In this document: positions 28,574 through 37,174 of the stretch, piece by piece
How the letters are laid out: every line of letters begins with the position of its first letter
Numbering within the stretch: position 1 is the stretch's first letter
Assembly: GCA_963736695.1 (NCBI GenBank)
Contig: CAVTPU010000004.1
Location: forward strand, 2,666,001 to 2,730,000
DNA from: CAVTPU01 sp963736695
Lineage (GTDB): Bacteria; Actinomycetota; Actinomycetes; Mycobacteriales; Micromonosporaceae
DNA length: 64,000 bases
Direction: 5' to 3'
Made by a program: the position numbers and the translations under genes
The notes under the pieces: model-generated
Told to the model about the DNA's origin: nothing
Seen by the model: the letters and a program-made list of their open reading frames with translations, nothing else
Databases searched by the model: none

Positions 28574-28935
28574 AGGCCGCCTTTGGGCCAGAGACGTTGA
28601 AACCCAATGGTGGTCTGGGGAGGTGAGATCGGCCATAAACCCGGTGTCAGCCACGCGCGGCTCCCAGTGCACCTCGACCCCGCTGCGTCCCCGGCCTTCG
28701 AGGCTGGAGCATCGGGCAGGAGGTCCACGGTACCCACCGGGCCACCCCACCGTATATGCATGAAGTCGGTCCGGCGAGGCATGGCAGACGGATAGACGAG
28801 GTGCGAAAACTTGCCGCCCGAGTGCTACATGAACCACTACATACATAGAGCCAGATCCACTCGACAATCCGGCTCTATGTGATCGATCTTCAAGAGTTTT
28901 CGCAGGTCACAATTGGTGTGCTGGCTGCTGAGGTG
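28574..28935. other. Non-coding spacer with nested inverted repeats before tRNA-Arg
   Basis: No gene is supported here. The main structure is a pair of nested inverted repeats. The outer arms are TGCGAAAACT (28802-28811) and its complement (28895-28904). The inner arms are ACATAGAGCC (28843-28852) and its complement (28871-28880) with an 18-base loop. The inner hairpin may terminate the tRNA transcript coming from the right or the PRTase transcript from the left. Confidence 0.5.
28802..28904. repeat. Nested perfect inverted repeats (two 10-bp pairs)
   Basis: Outer pair 28802-28811/28895-28904 and inner pair 28843-28852/28871-28880, both exact over ten bases. The block is about 103 bases long and AT-richer than its surroundings. 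It lies between the PRTase stop and the 3' end of tRNA-Arg. Confidence 0.6.
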
Positions 28936-28938
28936 TGG

Positions 28939-29011
28939 TGCGCCCGAAGGGATTCGAACCCCTAACCTTCTGATCCGTAGTCAGATGCTCTATCCGTTGA
29001 GCTACGGGCGC
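28939..29011 (-). tRNA. tRNA-Arg (anticodon ACG)
   Basis: The reverse strand folds into a standard cloverleaf. The acceptor GCGCCCG pairs with CGGGCGC. The anticodon loop CTACGGA gives ACG (read as ICG), and the T arm has GGTTCGAATCC. Discriminator A is at 28939, and CCA is encoded at 28938-28936. Confidence 0.95.
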
Positions 29012-29046
29012 TGGTGCTTGACCAGCTATACATGGCCGGTGAAACG

Positions 29047-29137
29047 CGGAGGCTCCGGGATTCGAACCCGGGAGGGGCTTTAAGACCCCAACCGCATTAG
29101 CAGTGCGGCGCCATAGACCGAACTAGGCGAAGCCTCC
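29047..29137 (-). tRNA. tRNA-Ser (anticodon GCT)
   Basis: Reverse-strand cloverleaf with acceptor GGAGGCT/AGCCTCC and a long variable arm typical of serine tRNAs (TTGGGGTCTTAAAGCCCC). The anticodon loop CTGCTAA gives GCT, and the T arm has GGTTCGAATCC. Discriminator G; CCA is not encoded. It is 35 bases upstream of tRNA-Arg on the same strand. Confidence 0.95.
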
Positions 29138-29347
29138 CTGTCGACGGCTCAGACGCGAGCCACCGTCGCCCGAGGATACAGGGTGTGGGGCGACCCCGGC
29201 AAAGCGACTTTCCGAGGGTCGCTGGGCCTCTCGATTCAGCCCCGCCGATCCGGGTCTGGTCCTCAGCGACGGCGGGGACATCGGGCAACGCCACCGTGAC
29301 CACGTCATCGGCGAACACCGCAGCCCCGCCAGCGCCACTGAATGGGA

Positions 29348-29385
29348 GCGGGCGCCCCTTTTCCGACCTGGAAAGGGGCGCCCGC
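29348..29385. terminator. Hairpin terminator after the second subtilase
   Basis: A 14-bp GC-rich stem (29348-29361 with 29372-29385) with a ten-base loop, 18 bases beyond the stop of the minus-strand protease gene. The lower part pairs CCCCTTT with AAAGGGG. Confidence 0.75.
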
Positions 29386-29402
29386 GTTGTGCACTGGCTG
29401 GA

Positions 29403-32400
29403 TTAGCCCTTCACACCCACGAAGGTCCTGCCCACGGTCGCGGTGCCGTCGCTGAACGACACAACGCCGAGATAACGCAGGCCGGCGGTGAGCCCGGTCC
29501 AGTTCAGCCCGACCGTGGCGGCCTGGCCGGTGGTGACGGACTGACTCGCCGGAGTGGCGGTGAGGTTGCCCGCCGCCGCGTCACCGATCACCCAGGTGTC
29601 CGGGGTGATGGTGGCCGTGGTGGCGCCGCCCGGCGCGGAGGCGAAGAGGTTCACATAGAACTCATACGTCGCCGCAGCGGGACTGTTGAGGGTCACCGTC
29701 TCGTCGGAGGTGCCACCGGCACTCTGGCCGACCAGAACCCGGGACGTGCCCGAGACTCGGTAGACAAAGATGTCGATGTCGGTGCCCATCGCGTAGTCCT
29801 CGTCAAACGTCGCGAAACGGGCAACCTTGGTCCCGGCCGGAACGTCCACCGTCACCTTGGCGGTGGCGGTGCTCTCCATCGGGTTGCTCGAGCTGAAGCC
29901 CGGGCCGGCGGAGTCGAGGTTGTGGCTGGTGACCGACGCCCCAACCAGGCCGGCGACCGACGTGGTGAGGGTTCCGGTGAATCCGACCTTGGCGTTGACG
30001 TCCGAGCTGCCGCTCACGCCGGAGAGGCTGACCTCAGTCGGCGCGGCGAAAGCCACCGGGCGAACCGCGATCGGGCTGCGCACGGTGTGGTGGTTGCCGC
30101 CCTTCCAGGTCAGCGAGCCGAAGCTCCACGACCCGATCGCTGCGGTGGTGCGGGTGATGGTGACGGTGAACGTCCCCTTCGCACCCTTGGCGAGAGTGAG
30201 CTTGGTCGGCGACACCGCGACGGTGAAGCCGGCCGGAGCCTGCACCGACACCCGGTAGGTGCTCTTCTTGTCGAGGTTGGTCACCGTGCGGGTCACGGTC
30301 TGCGAACCCGGCAAGTCACCAATCGAGATGGAGGGATAGTTGAGATCGCTCGGGTCGCTCGGTCCAGCGCTAGCGCACAGGGCCGGGTCGAAGACGAGCT
30401 GGAACTGGTTGATGGAGCAGCCGTACTTGATCCAGTCGGTCGGAGTCGAGTCATAGACCAGACCCGGGTTGAACGCGTTCGCCGGCACGACGTGGCCGGA
30501 GCCGTAGTCGAGCGGAGTCGCATCGACGCCGGCCCGCTGGATCGGCTGTCCACTGTTGTCCTTCGGCGTCGCCGAGGTCATCAGAGCCGACTTGACCTGC
30601 ATCGGGGTCCAGTTGGGGTGGGCACTCATAACCATGGCCGCGATGCCGGAGATGTGCGGAGCCGACATCGAGGTGCCCGACAGAGCGTCGAAGTTCTTGC
30701 CGTTGTTGCCGGGAGGCGCGACGGCCGCGATGACATCCACACCAGGCGCGGTGATGTCTGGCTTGAGCAGATCGCCACCACCGGCGAGAGCCGGACCGGC
30801 CGAGGAGAACCCGGCCATCTCCGGCGCCCGAGGTGTGCCCGGAAGAATGGCGGAGATCGCCGCAGTGGCTCCGGCGGTGGCCGCGTATTCGCGAATCGCC
30901 GCAGCGGCGACCTCGTCAACGTGGATCGTCGGCACCGTGTGGAAGTCGGCGTTGAGCGAGTTGGCGCTGGAGTTATAGAGGATCATGCCAACGCCGCCGC
31001 CGTTGGTGACGGCGAGGCTCTTGTCCGTACGCGCGGTGATGCCCCGCTGGCACAGCACGATCTTGCCGGCGATCTTCGCCGGGTCGAGAACCGGCTGAGC
31101 ACCGTTGCTCGGGTCGCTGTCCGCGTCGGAGAAACAGGCCTGCACCGCGTTGGCTGCCGCACCCGGCAGACCAGCGGCGGTGGAGTCGATCACCGAAGTC
31201 GAGGCGACTGCGGCACCAACGCCGACACCGTTGTAGGTCGCGCCGTTTCCGAGGGTGACGGTCTTCGCCACGCTGCGGTCGTGCGTGCTCGCGGCGACGG
31301 TGGTGACCCACGGGGAGTTGTGCGCGACGGTCGACGCCGCCGGGCCCGAGTTGCCGGCCGAGGCGGAGACGAAGACACCGGCTGCGGCCGCGTTGAAGAA
31401 CGCGATCTCATCCGGAGTCACCACATATTGCGACGAACCCGAGATCGAATAGCTGATCACATCAACACCATCGGCGACAGCGTCTTCAATCGCGGCGACC
31501 AGGTCGGCCGTGCCACCACTGGCGCTTCCGGTGGCCTGGTTGTGCCACAGCGTCTTGTAGACCGAGATCCGAGCCCCAGGCGCCATGCCGCTCGTGTTTC
31601 CGACTGAGTCACCGTTGATCGACGCCGCGACTTTGTAGTTGCCGGCCGCAGTGCTCGCGGTGTGCGAGCCGTGACCGTTGTAGTCGCGCGGGCTGAGGAA
31701 CTCGTAAGGCTGGGCGAGTCCCGTCTGGTTGTAGTAACGCGCGCCGATCACCTTGTTGTTGCAGGCGACGAAGTTGTTGGCGCCCGTGTCGCAGGTGCCG
31801 TGCCACTTGGCCGCGATGGTCGCGGCGTCGGGGCGCGGTTCCTTGAGAGCCGCGAAGCTGGGGTTCTCCGGCCAAAAACCGGTGTCGATGACGCCGACGA
31901 TGACGCCCTCGCCAGCCTTCTTCGGGCTGTTGAACTCTTCATCCCACACGCCGTTACGGCCGGAGAGACCGAGGAAATCGGGAGTGGAGATGGTGTCCGC
32001 GGTCAATACTTCGTTCGCCCACACCCGGGTGACACCCTCGGTGTGCTCCAGGCGCTTTGCTTCGGCCTCGGTGAGGCGAGCGGCGAAACCATTGAATGTC
32101 AGGCCATAGTCGGCCGCGCGCTTCGTGGTCGAGATTCCGGCCCGGCCGAGTGTTTCGTTGTGTTTCGCCGACAGGTGTCCGCGATAGGTCTTCACTGATG
32201 GGTTGCGAGCGTCAAGTGTGGCGCCGCTGGCCGGTTTGGTCGCCGGAATGCCGGAGACGCCTCCGGCGTATGTGGCGGCCGGCGCGCCGGCCGTCTGTAC
32301 AATGTAGAGCTTGGTGCCACCGTTCTGCTTCTGTGCCTCAGCACCGGCGAGAGTGGTCATCGTGACCGCAGTCGCGGTCGCGGTGACAAGCGTCATGCCG

Positions 32401-32444
32401 ATAAGAACGGAACGCCGGCGACCAGCTAACCGGGGGAACTTCAC
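29403..32444 (-). CDS. Secreted subtilisin-like serine protease (S8, PA-domain type)
   Basis: A 1013-residue secreted protease. The signal peptide runs from MKFPRLAGRRR to about residue 35 (TTLAGAEA). An I9-type propeptide follows (KLYIVQTAGAPA to RVWANEVL). The triad is Asp in VGVIDTGFWPENPSF, His in NGHGSHTASTAAG, and Ser in LSGTSMSAPHISGIAAM. A protease-associated domain (KIAGKIVLCQRG to MILYNSS) is inserted between His and Ser, as in cucumisin-like subtilases. A fibronectin-III-like region and a C-terminal beta-domain follow. The GTG start has GGAGG eight bases ahead. The gene is unrelated in domain order to the first subtilase of the window. Confidence 0.94.
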   Translation of the reverse strand: MKFPRLAGRRRSVLIGMTLVTATATAVTMTTLAGAEAQKQNGGTKLYIVQTAGAPAATYAGGVSGIPATKPASGATLDARNPSVKTYRGHLSAKHNETLGRAGISTTKRAADYGLTFNGFAARLTEAEAKRLEHTEGVTRVWANEVLTADTISTPDFLGLSGRNGVWDEEFNSPKKAGEGVIVGVIDTGFWPENPSFAALKEPRPDAATIAAKWHGTCDTGANNFVACNNKVIGARYYNQTGLAQPYEFLSPRDYNGHGSHTASTAAGNYKVAASINGDSVGNTSGMAPGARISVYKTLWHNQATGSASGGTADLVAAIEDAVADGVDVISYSISGSSQYVVTPDEIAFFNAAAAGVFVSASAGNSGPAASTVAHNSPWVTTVAASTHDRSVAKTVTLGNGATYNGVGVGAAVASTSVIDSTAAGLPGAAANAVQACFSDADSDPSNGAQPVLDPAKIAGKIVLCQRGITARTDKSLAVTNGGGVGMILYNSSANSLNADFHTVPTIHVDEVAAAAIREYAATAGATAAISAILPGTPRAPEMAGFSSAGPALAGGGDLLKPDITAPGVDVIAAVAPPGNNGKNFDALSGTSMSAPHISGIAAMVMSAHPNWTPMQVKSALMTSATPKDNSGQPIQRAGVDATPLDYGSGHVVPANAFNPGLVYDSTPTDWIKYGCSINQFQLVFDPALCASAGPSDPSDLNYPSISIGDLPGSQTVTRTVTNLDKKSTYRVSVQAPAGFTVAVSPTKLTLAKGAKGTFTVTITRTTAAIGSWSFGSLTWKGGNHHTVRSPIAVRPVAFAAPTEVSLSGVSGSSDVNAKVGFTGTLTTSVAGLVGASVTSHNLDSAGPGFSSSNPMESTATAKVTVDVPAGTKVARFATFDEDYAMGTDIDIFVYRVSGTSRVLVGQSAGGTSDETVTLNSPAAATYEFYVNLFASAPGGATTATITPDTWVIGDAAAGNLTATPASQSVTTGQAATVGLNWTGLTAGLRYLGVVSFSDGTATVGRTFVGVKG

Positions 32445-32532
32445 CTATTGAACCTCCACGCTGGAGTGGGCTGGAAGAGCCCACGACTGCGGGAAGAATA
32501 TCGGCATCGACAGCTATCTCCAAGTGTTGTCG

Positions 32533-33333
32533 TCAACGAAGAAAAGCCAGCTTGTCGCGCAATAGTACGTAGCCGACGAATGCCCCAACATCGAGAATCG
32601 TGTGCGCGATGACCAACGGTGCAACCCGTCGCGTGCGATGAAAGTAAAGCGCGAAAATTGCGCCCATAACGACGTTGCCGATAAATGCGCCAATTCCTTG
32701 GTACAGGTGGTAGCACCCCCGCAACACTGCGCTGAGCGCAATCGCGTGGACGGTCCGCCAACCCAGCTGGCGCAACCGGGTAAGCAGATAGCCGACCACC
32801 ACAACCTCCTCGAGCACCCCATTCGCCGCAGCGGCGAGGACCAACACGGGGACCGCCCACCACACCTCGGGCAGATTCGCCGGCGCCACCGTCGTGTTTG
32901 CACCGACAGCGCGAGCGGCGAGGTATAGGCCGACACCAGGAATCCCGATGAGTGCCGCGAGCGCCACCCCGACACCGGTATCCCGGCCGAGAGCTGGCCA
33001 GAACGGCCGCCACGTGAGACCGAGATCGGCGACGGCCCCGCCTGGGTCCCGGTCGAGCAGGTGCACGGCGAGCATGGCGGGAACCACGGCGAAAGCCAGG
33101 CCGACCAATTGATAGGTCAAGTCGAGCCAGGGACGCCCGGGCGCCTGCGATGGGTTGAGCGTCGTCGTCTGTTGTGACAACGGCACGGCGGCGGTCAGCT
33201 TGGCGATAAAGGAGATGACCGAATAGACCGCCGACGCGCCGAGCGACACAGCCAGAACGAGCAGCACCTCATGGGCGTACCAATGGGGGTGTATGTGTTG
33301 GCGGAGGGTGGGCGGTTCCGGTGTGGAGGTCAC
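32533..33333 (-). CDS. CPBP-family intramembrane metalloprotease
   Basis: A 266-residue membrane protein with about seven hydrophobic segments. CPBP (Rce1/Abi-type) motifs are recognisable: LEEVVVVGYLLTRL carries the glutamate pair, CYHLYQG the first His, and VIAHTILD the second His. The Arg that follows EExxx in the classic EExxxR motif is Val here, a variant also expected in actinobacterial members. Substrate unknown; family members process prenylated proteins or peptides or act in self-immunity to bacteriocins. It follows the HTH/deformylase gene after 30 bases and may share its transcript. Confidence 0.85.
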   Translation of the reverse strand: MTSTPEPPTLRQHIHPHWYAHEVLLVLAVSLGASAVYSVISFIAKLTAAVPLSQQTTTLNPSQAPGRPWLDLTYQLVGLAFAVVPAMLAVHLLDRDPGGAVADLGLTWRPFWPALGRDTGVGVALAALIGIPGVGLYLAARAVGANTTVAPANLPEVWWAVPVLVLAAAANGVLEEVVVVGYLLTRLRQLGWRTVHAIALSAVLRGCYHLYQGIGAFIGNVVMGAIFALYFHRTRRVAPLVIAHTILDVGAFVGYVLLRDKLAFLR

Positions 33334-33363
33334 CCTGCCGATCTTATGGCGTCGGGTGAGCGG

Positions 33364-34902
33364 CTAACCCTCGTTGTCGTAGCGCCACGGTCGGCCGGAT
33401 GACTGATAGCGCTGCACGGGGATCAGCTCGGCCCCCACCGCCATTCGATCGCGGTAGAGCAGCCCGTTGAGGTGGTCGATCTCGTGCGCCACCAGTCTGG
33501 CCGCCGCATGGCGGAAGGTTCTGGTTGCGATGACTCCGGCGAGATTGCTGAATTTCACGTCGATGCTCAGAGGACGGCGCACGACGCCGCGCACGTCGAA
33601 GAACGACAGGCACCCCTCGAACTGTTCGTCCTCGTCGGCGGAGGCTGCCACCACGACCGGATTGAGCAGGACCAGCGGCTCCGGACCCGAGCTCGGCGCT
33701 CGCACCACTGCGGCCGCCCACCCGAGGCCGATCTGCGGCGCTGCGAGCCCCACGCCTTTGCTGAAGTCGTGCAAACGCACCACTCGGTCGAACGTTTCCC
33801 GCAGCCGGGTGACCACCTCCGTCGCCATGGCCGCGTCGGCGGGCAGCAGAAACCGGCGTGCGGGCTGAGTCAGCACAGACGCCCCCCGCTGCACGATGCC
33901 AGCCGACGCCATGCGAACGCTGGGCTCCGACAGGGAGTCCGGCTTCGTGGGGGAGTCGCCCTTTGGGGGTCGCCCATCGTCGCGAAACCGCCACTCCAAC
34001 CGAAACCTGGCTCCCAGCGCCGGGTCGTCGATGCCCCAGTCAAAGACGACCTGGTCACCGTGATGATGTTCATTGACCGGGGTACGGAGTGCGACGGCTT
34101 CGGAGGTCAACGAGGTCTCCACGCCCCACACGAGTGGCTGCACGCTCGCTGGAAAGCACAACCGCACGGACAACCGGCGGGTCGGCAGCCGAATCGCCCG
34201 CTGAAACCACGTGCCCCACTTGTCTTGACCGACCACATAGGAATATTCGATGGTCGTTTGGCGCCCCGGATAGAGCGGGAAGCGGGTGTCGTCGTTTTCG
34301 AAGAGCAACCACACTTCCTTGAACGCGTCGCGGTCGTGTTTGGGCCGCCACCGCATCACCTCGTCGCCGCAGCGGGCGGTGAGTTCCAACTCGTCCCACC
34401 GCAGTGGATGGTCGTGATAGTGCCGGTTGGACCGCTCCGGTTCGGCGGGAAAGCGGTCGACGGCGATGCGTGCGGGATAGCGCGTGACCGGTTCAGAGCC
34501 GGCGTTGAGCAGCTCACGCCGAACGACGCAACGATAGACGCCGTCGGCGAATGACAGCTCCGCGTGTTCGTGTTCGACAATGAGGCCCGGTCCTGGGGGC
34601 AGACGTTGCTCGACGGTCACGGTTCGCTGCGGTCGGGGGGCGGACGAGGTGCTCGCGTTGCGAACCGCGTCATATTCCTGAAACCGCTGCCAAAGCACGC
34701 CACCGGCCTGCAACACCGCTTCGGCTCGGCGGGCGAAATCCTCGGTCGGCCGGTGTCGGCGTGCCTCGACGTGACTGACATAGGACGGGTCGAAACCCAT
34801 CTGCGTGGCGAGCCGTTTCTGGGACAGGCGGCGCTCACCGCGCAGCCGGGCGAGGGTGGCCGCGAACGCCTCAGCGGCCCGCTCGACCGGCTGCTCCGCC
34901 AT
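33364..34902 (-). CDS. XRE helix-turn-helix / peptide deformylase fusion protein
   Basis: A 512-residue three-part protein. Residues about 8-70 form an XRE-type DNA-binding domain (RLSQKRLATQMGFDPSYVSH). Residues about 100-310 are a beta-rich domain of unknown function with many Trp and charged residues. Residues about 345-500 are peptide deformylase, with motif 1 GVGLAAPQIG (383-392), motif 2 EGCLS (Cys431) and motif 3 HEIDH (473-477), so all metal and catalytic residues are present. I chose ATG 34902, with AGGGAGA about eight bases ahead. This is not the housekeeping deformylase, which is a single domain. The role of a deformylase tied to a DNA-binding domain is unknown to me. Confidence 0.9.
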   Translation of the reverse strand: MAEQPVERAAEAFAATLARLRGERRLSQKRLATQMGFDPSYVSHVEARRHRPTEDFARRAEAVLQAGGVLWQRFQEYDAVRNASTSSAPRPQRTVTVEQRLPPGPGLIVEHEHAELSFADGVYRCVVRRELLNAGSEPVTRYPARIAVDRFPAEPERSNRHYHDHPLRWDELELTARCGDEVMRWRPKHDRDAFKEVWLLFENDDTRFPLYPGRQTTIEYSYVVGQDKWGTWFQRAIRLPTRRLSVRLCFPASVQPLVWGVETSLTSEAVALRTPVNEHHHGDQVVFDWGIDDPALGARFRLEWRFRDDGRPPKGDSPTKPDSLSEPSVRMASAGIVQRGASVLTQPARRFLLPADAAMATEVVTRLRETFDRVVRLHDFSKGVGLAAPQIGLGWAAAVVRAPSSGPEPLVLLNPVVVAASADEDEQFEGCLSFFDVRGVVRRPLSIDVKFSNLAGVIATRTFRHAAARLVAHEIDHLNGLLYRDRMAVGAELIPVQRYQSSGRPWRYDNEG

Positions 34903-34995
34903 CAGCGCTGTCTCCCTTGAAGGCATCACCGGGTGTTCAGTTTCGCTGACTGTCCGAGATCACCAGCTTCGATAGACGCATTCCCGACTCTTCAC

Positions 34996-35024
34996 TTGAC
35001 ACCGTCCACAGATCGACTTTGTAC
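34996..35024 (+). promoter_or_regulatory. Candidate promoter TTGACA-N17-TTGTAC
   Basis: A perfect -35 hexamer TTGACA (34996-35001) is followed after 17 bases by a poor -10 (TTGTAC). It points to the rightward terminator at 35046-35090, which would give a transcript of about 55-60 bases. Confidence 0.3.
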
Positions 35025-35045
35025 GCGCGACCCGGCTCGACGACG

Positions 35046-35090
35046 AAGCCCCTCTGGTCGGCGTTTTCGCTGGTCAGAGGGGCTTTTTGC
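35046..35090 (+). terminator. Intrinsic terminator pointing rightwards, with U-tract
   Basis: An 11-bp perfect stem AAGCCCCTCTG/CAGAGGGGCTT (35046-35056 with 35075-35085) followed by TTTTT. The U-run serves the plus strand, yet no plus-strand gene lies upstream. The same hairpin can also end the tRNA-Ser transcript on the minus strand. Confidence 0.7.
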
Positions 35091-35098
35091 TGCTTGAG

Positions 35099-35188
35099 CG
35101 GAGGGCGTGGGATTCGAACCCACGAGAGCGGGGATACCGCCCTAACGGTTTTCAAGACCGTCGCCATCGGCCACTAGGCGAGCCCTCC
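35099..35188 (-). tRNA. tRNA-Ser (anticodon TGA)
   Basis: Reverse-strand cloverleaf: acceptor GGAGGGC/GCCCTCC, anticodon loop CTTGAAA giving TGA, a long variable arm (TAGGGCGGTATCCCCGCTC) and the T arm GGTTCGAATCC. Discriminator G; CCA not encoded. Confidence 0.95.
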
Positions 35189-35330
35189 TCGACAACCTCC
35201 GGCACCACCCACCTGTGGGATCGATGACGTGACGTGTCGAGGCCCAGTGTGCCAGACGAGCCAACCTGTCCGCCTCCGCGTTCCCTGGTGGCGGCGCTGA
35301 GCTGGCGATTCGCGATAAGGTCATCGCCGT

Positions 35331-36191
35331 ATGCGGCGACTCACGACGGGAATCACCATGCGGCTGCTGCACTCCGGCAAAGTCCGGGACGTCTATCTCG
35401 ACGGCGATGACTTGATCTTGGTGGCGTCCGATCGCGTGTCGGTCTATGACGTGGTCCTGCCGACGCCCATTCCCGACAAGGGACGGATCCTCACCCAACT
35501 GTCGCTGTGGTGGTTCGAACGACTCGCCGCGATCATCCCAAACCACGTGATCTCGTCCACCGAGGTGCCTGCGAAGTGGGCCGGGCGGGCGTTGCGCTGC
35601 CGACGCCTCGACATGGTTCCCGTGGAGTGCGTCGCACGGGGATATCTCACCGGTTCTGGCCTCGCCGACTATCGCCGAACCGGCGCCGTCTGCGCGGTGG
35701 CCTTGCCGGGCGGCTTGGTGGAGAGCTCCCGACTGCCCGAACCGATCTTCACCCCGACGACGAAGGCGCCGCTCGGCAGCCACGACGAGCCGATGACCTT
35801 TGACGAGGTCATCAACCGAATCGGCCGATCCCGGGCCGAGGAGCTGCGGCGCGTCACTCTCGACGTCTACGCGTTCGGGGCCGCCCTCGCCGCCGAACGC
35901 GGCATCATCATCGCCGACACCAAGATCGAGCTAGGCCTCACTCCCACCGGCGACCTGATCCTCGCCGACGAGGTCCTCACCCCGGACTCGTCGCGATTCT
36001 GGCCGGCCGCCGACTATCGCCCCGGCCAGGCACAGCGTTCCTTCGACAAGCAATATGTGCGCGACTGGGCCGCCGGCACCGGGTGGGACAAGAGCGCCCC
36101 GGGACCCGAGATTCCGCCGGAGGTCGTCGCCGCGACTCGCGCCCGCTACATCGAGGCTTACCAGCGCATCACCGGCCAGGACTGGGCATGA
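35331..36191 (+). CDS. purC: Phosphoribosylaminoimidazole-succinocarboxamide synthase (SAICAR synthetase)
   Basis: De novo purine biosynthesis: joins CAIR and aspartate using ATP. The nucleotide loop LLHSGKVRDVYLDG and the metal/substrate region ILVASDRVSVYDVVLP are near the N-terminus. PVECVARGYLTGSG, the TKAPLGSHDEP segment, IIADTKIELGL and LADEVLTPDSSRFW follow, as in the family. ATG 35331 is preceded nine bases upstream by TAAGGT, a possible -10 box, so the message may have almost no leader. ATG 35358 is an alternative start. It is followed seven bases later by the quinone oxidoreductase gene. No other pur genes are in the window. Confidence 0.96.
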   Translation: MRRLTTGITMRLLHSGKVRDVYLDGDDLILVASDRVSVYDVVLPTPIPDKGRILTQLSLWWFERLAAIIPNHVISSTEVPAKWAGRALRCRRLDMVPVECVARGYLTGSGLADYRRTGAVCAVALPGGLVESSRLPEPIFTPTTKAPLGSHDEPMTFDEVINRIGRSRAEELRRVTLDVYAFGAALAAERGIIIADTKIELGLTPTGDLILADEVLTPDSSRFWPAADYRPGQAQRSFDKQYVRDWAAGTGWDKSAPGPEIPPEVVAATRARYIEAYQRITGQDWA

Positions 36192-36198
36192 TGGACGT

Positions 36199-37173
36199 GT
36201 GCATGCTGTCACGCTTCCCGCACCCGGTGGCCCCGATGCCCTGACGTGGACCGAGGTTGACGAGCCGATCCCCGGTTCGGGCGAGGTTCTCATCGACGTC
36301 GTCGCCACTGCGGTCAACCGCGCGGACCTTCTGCAGCGGGCGGGCTTCTATCCGCCGCCGCCTGGAGCTTCGGCGTACCCGGGTCTGGAATGCTCCGGAC
36401 GAATCGCGGCGGTCGGCGCGGGGGTGACCGCATGGCACCTCGGCGACGAGGTGTGCGCCCTGCTCAGCGGCGGCGGATATGCAGAACGGGTGGTGGCGCC
36501 GGCGGCGCATCTGCTGCCGGTGCCGGCCGGCGTGTCGGTCGAAGACGCCGCCAGTCTGCCCGAAGTCGCGTGCACGGTGTGGTCCAACGTCTTCGCGCTG
36601 GCGAAACTCGCCGACCGGGAGACCTTTCTCGTGCATGGGGGAGGCAGCGGCATCGGAACCTTCGCGATTCAGCTCGCCGCCGCGCGGGGCGCCCGAGTGC
36701 TCGCCACCGCTCGCGCCGACAAGCACCCCGCCCTGCGCGCGCTCGGCGCTGAGGTCACCATCGACTACACCGACGGCGACTTCGCCGAACTGACCCACAC
36801 CGACACGGGTGGCCACGGCGTTGACGTGATCCTCGACATCATGGGTGGGGCATATCTCGAACGCAATGTCGCGGCCCTCGCCACCGGCGGTCGGCTCGTC
36901 GTTATCGGGCTTCAAGGCGGGCGACGTGGCGAACTCGACCTCGGCCTTGTGCTGACCAAACGGGCGAGCATCTTCGGCACCACACTGCGATCGCGGACCG
37001 TGGACGAGAAGGCCGCCATCGTCGCCGACGTGGCCGACAACGTGTGGCCGCTCATCGAGCAGAATCTGGTGCGACCCGTCGTGTGGGCCCGGTTGCCGAT
37101 GTCGGAGGCCGCCGAGGCACACCGCCTCGTCGAGTCGTCGGGTCACATCGGCAAGGTGCTGCTCACCACGTGA
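36199..37173 (+). CDS. NAD(P)H quinone oxidoreductase (zeta-crystallin/PIG3-like MDR enzyme)
   Basis: A 324-residue medium-chain dehydrogenase/reductase without the structural or catalytic zinc cysteines. It starts MHAVTLPAPGGPDAL, has the conserved NRADLLQRAGFYPPPPG segment, and the Rossmann motif VHGGGSGIGTFAIQLA. The IIG-like region FGTTLRSRTVDEKA is typical of PIG3/QOR2 enzymes. GTG 36199 is the only start leaving a normal N-terminus. It probably shares a transcript with purC and ends one base before the convergent beta-lactamase-like gene. Confidence 0.92.
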   Translation: MHAVTLPAPGGPDALTWTEVDEPIPGSGEVLIDVVATAVNRADLLQRAGFYPPPPGASAYPGLECSGRIAAVGAGVTAWHLGDEVCALLSGGGYAERVVAPAAHLLPVPAGVSVEDAASLPEVACTVWSNVFALAKLADRETFLVHGGGSGIGTFAIQLAAARGARVLATARADKHPALRALGAEVTIDYTDGDFAELTHTDTGGHGVDVILDIMGGAYLERNVAALATGGRLVVIGLQGGRRGELDLGLVLTKRASIFGTTLRSRTVDEKAAIVADVADNVWPLIEQNLVRPVVWARLPMSEAAEAHRLVESSGHIGKVLLTT

Positions 37174-37174
37174 G

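Noticed and set aside
29922..31607. A 561-codon plus-strand frame opposite the second subtilase.
   Set aside because: Arg/Gly/Asp/Val-rich antisense frame; the protease is unambiguous on the other strand.
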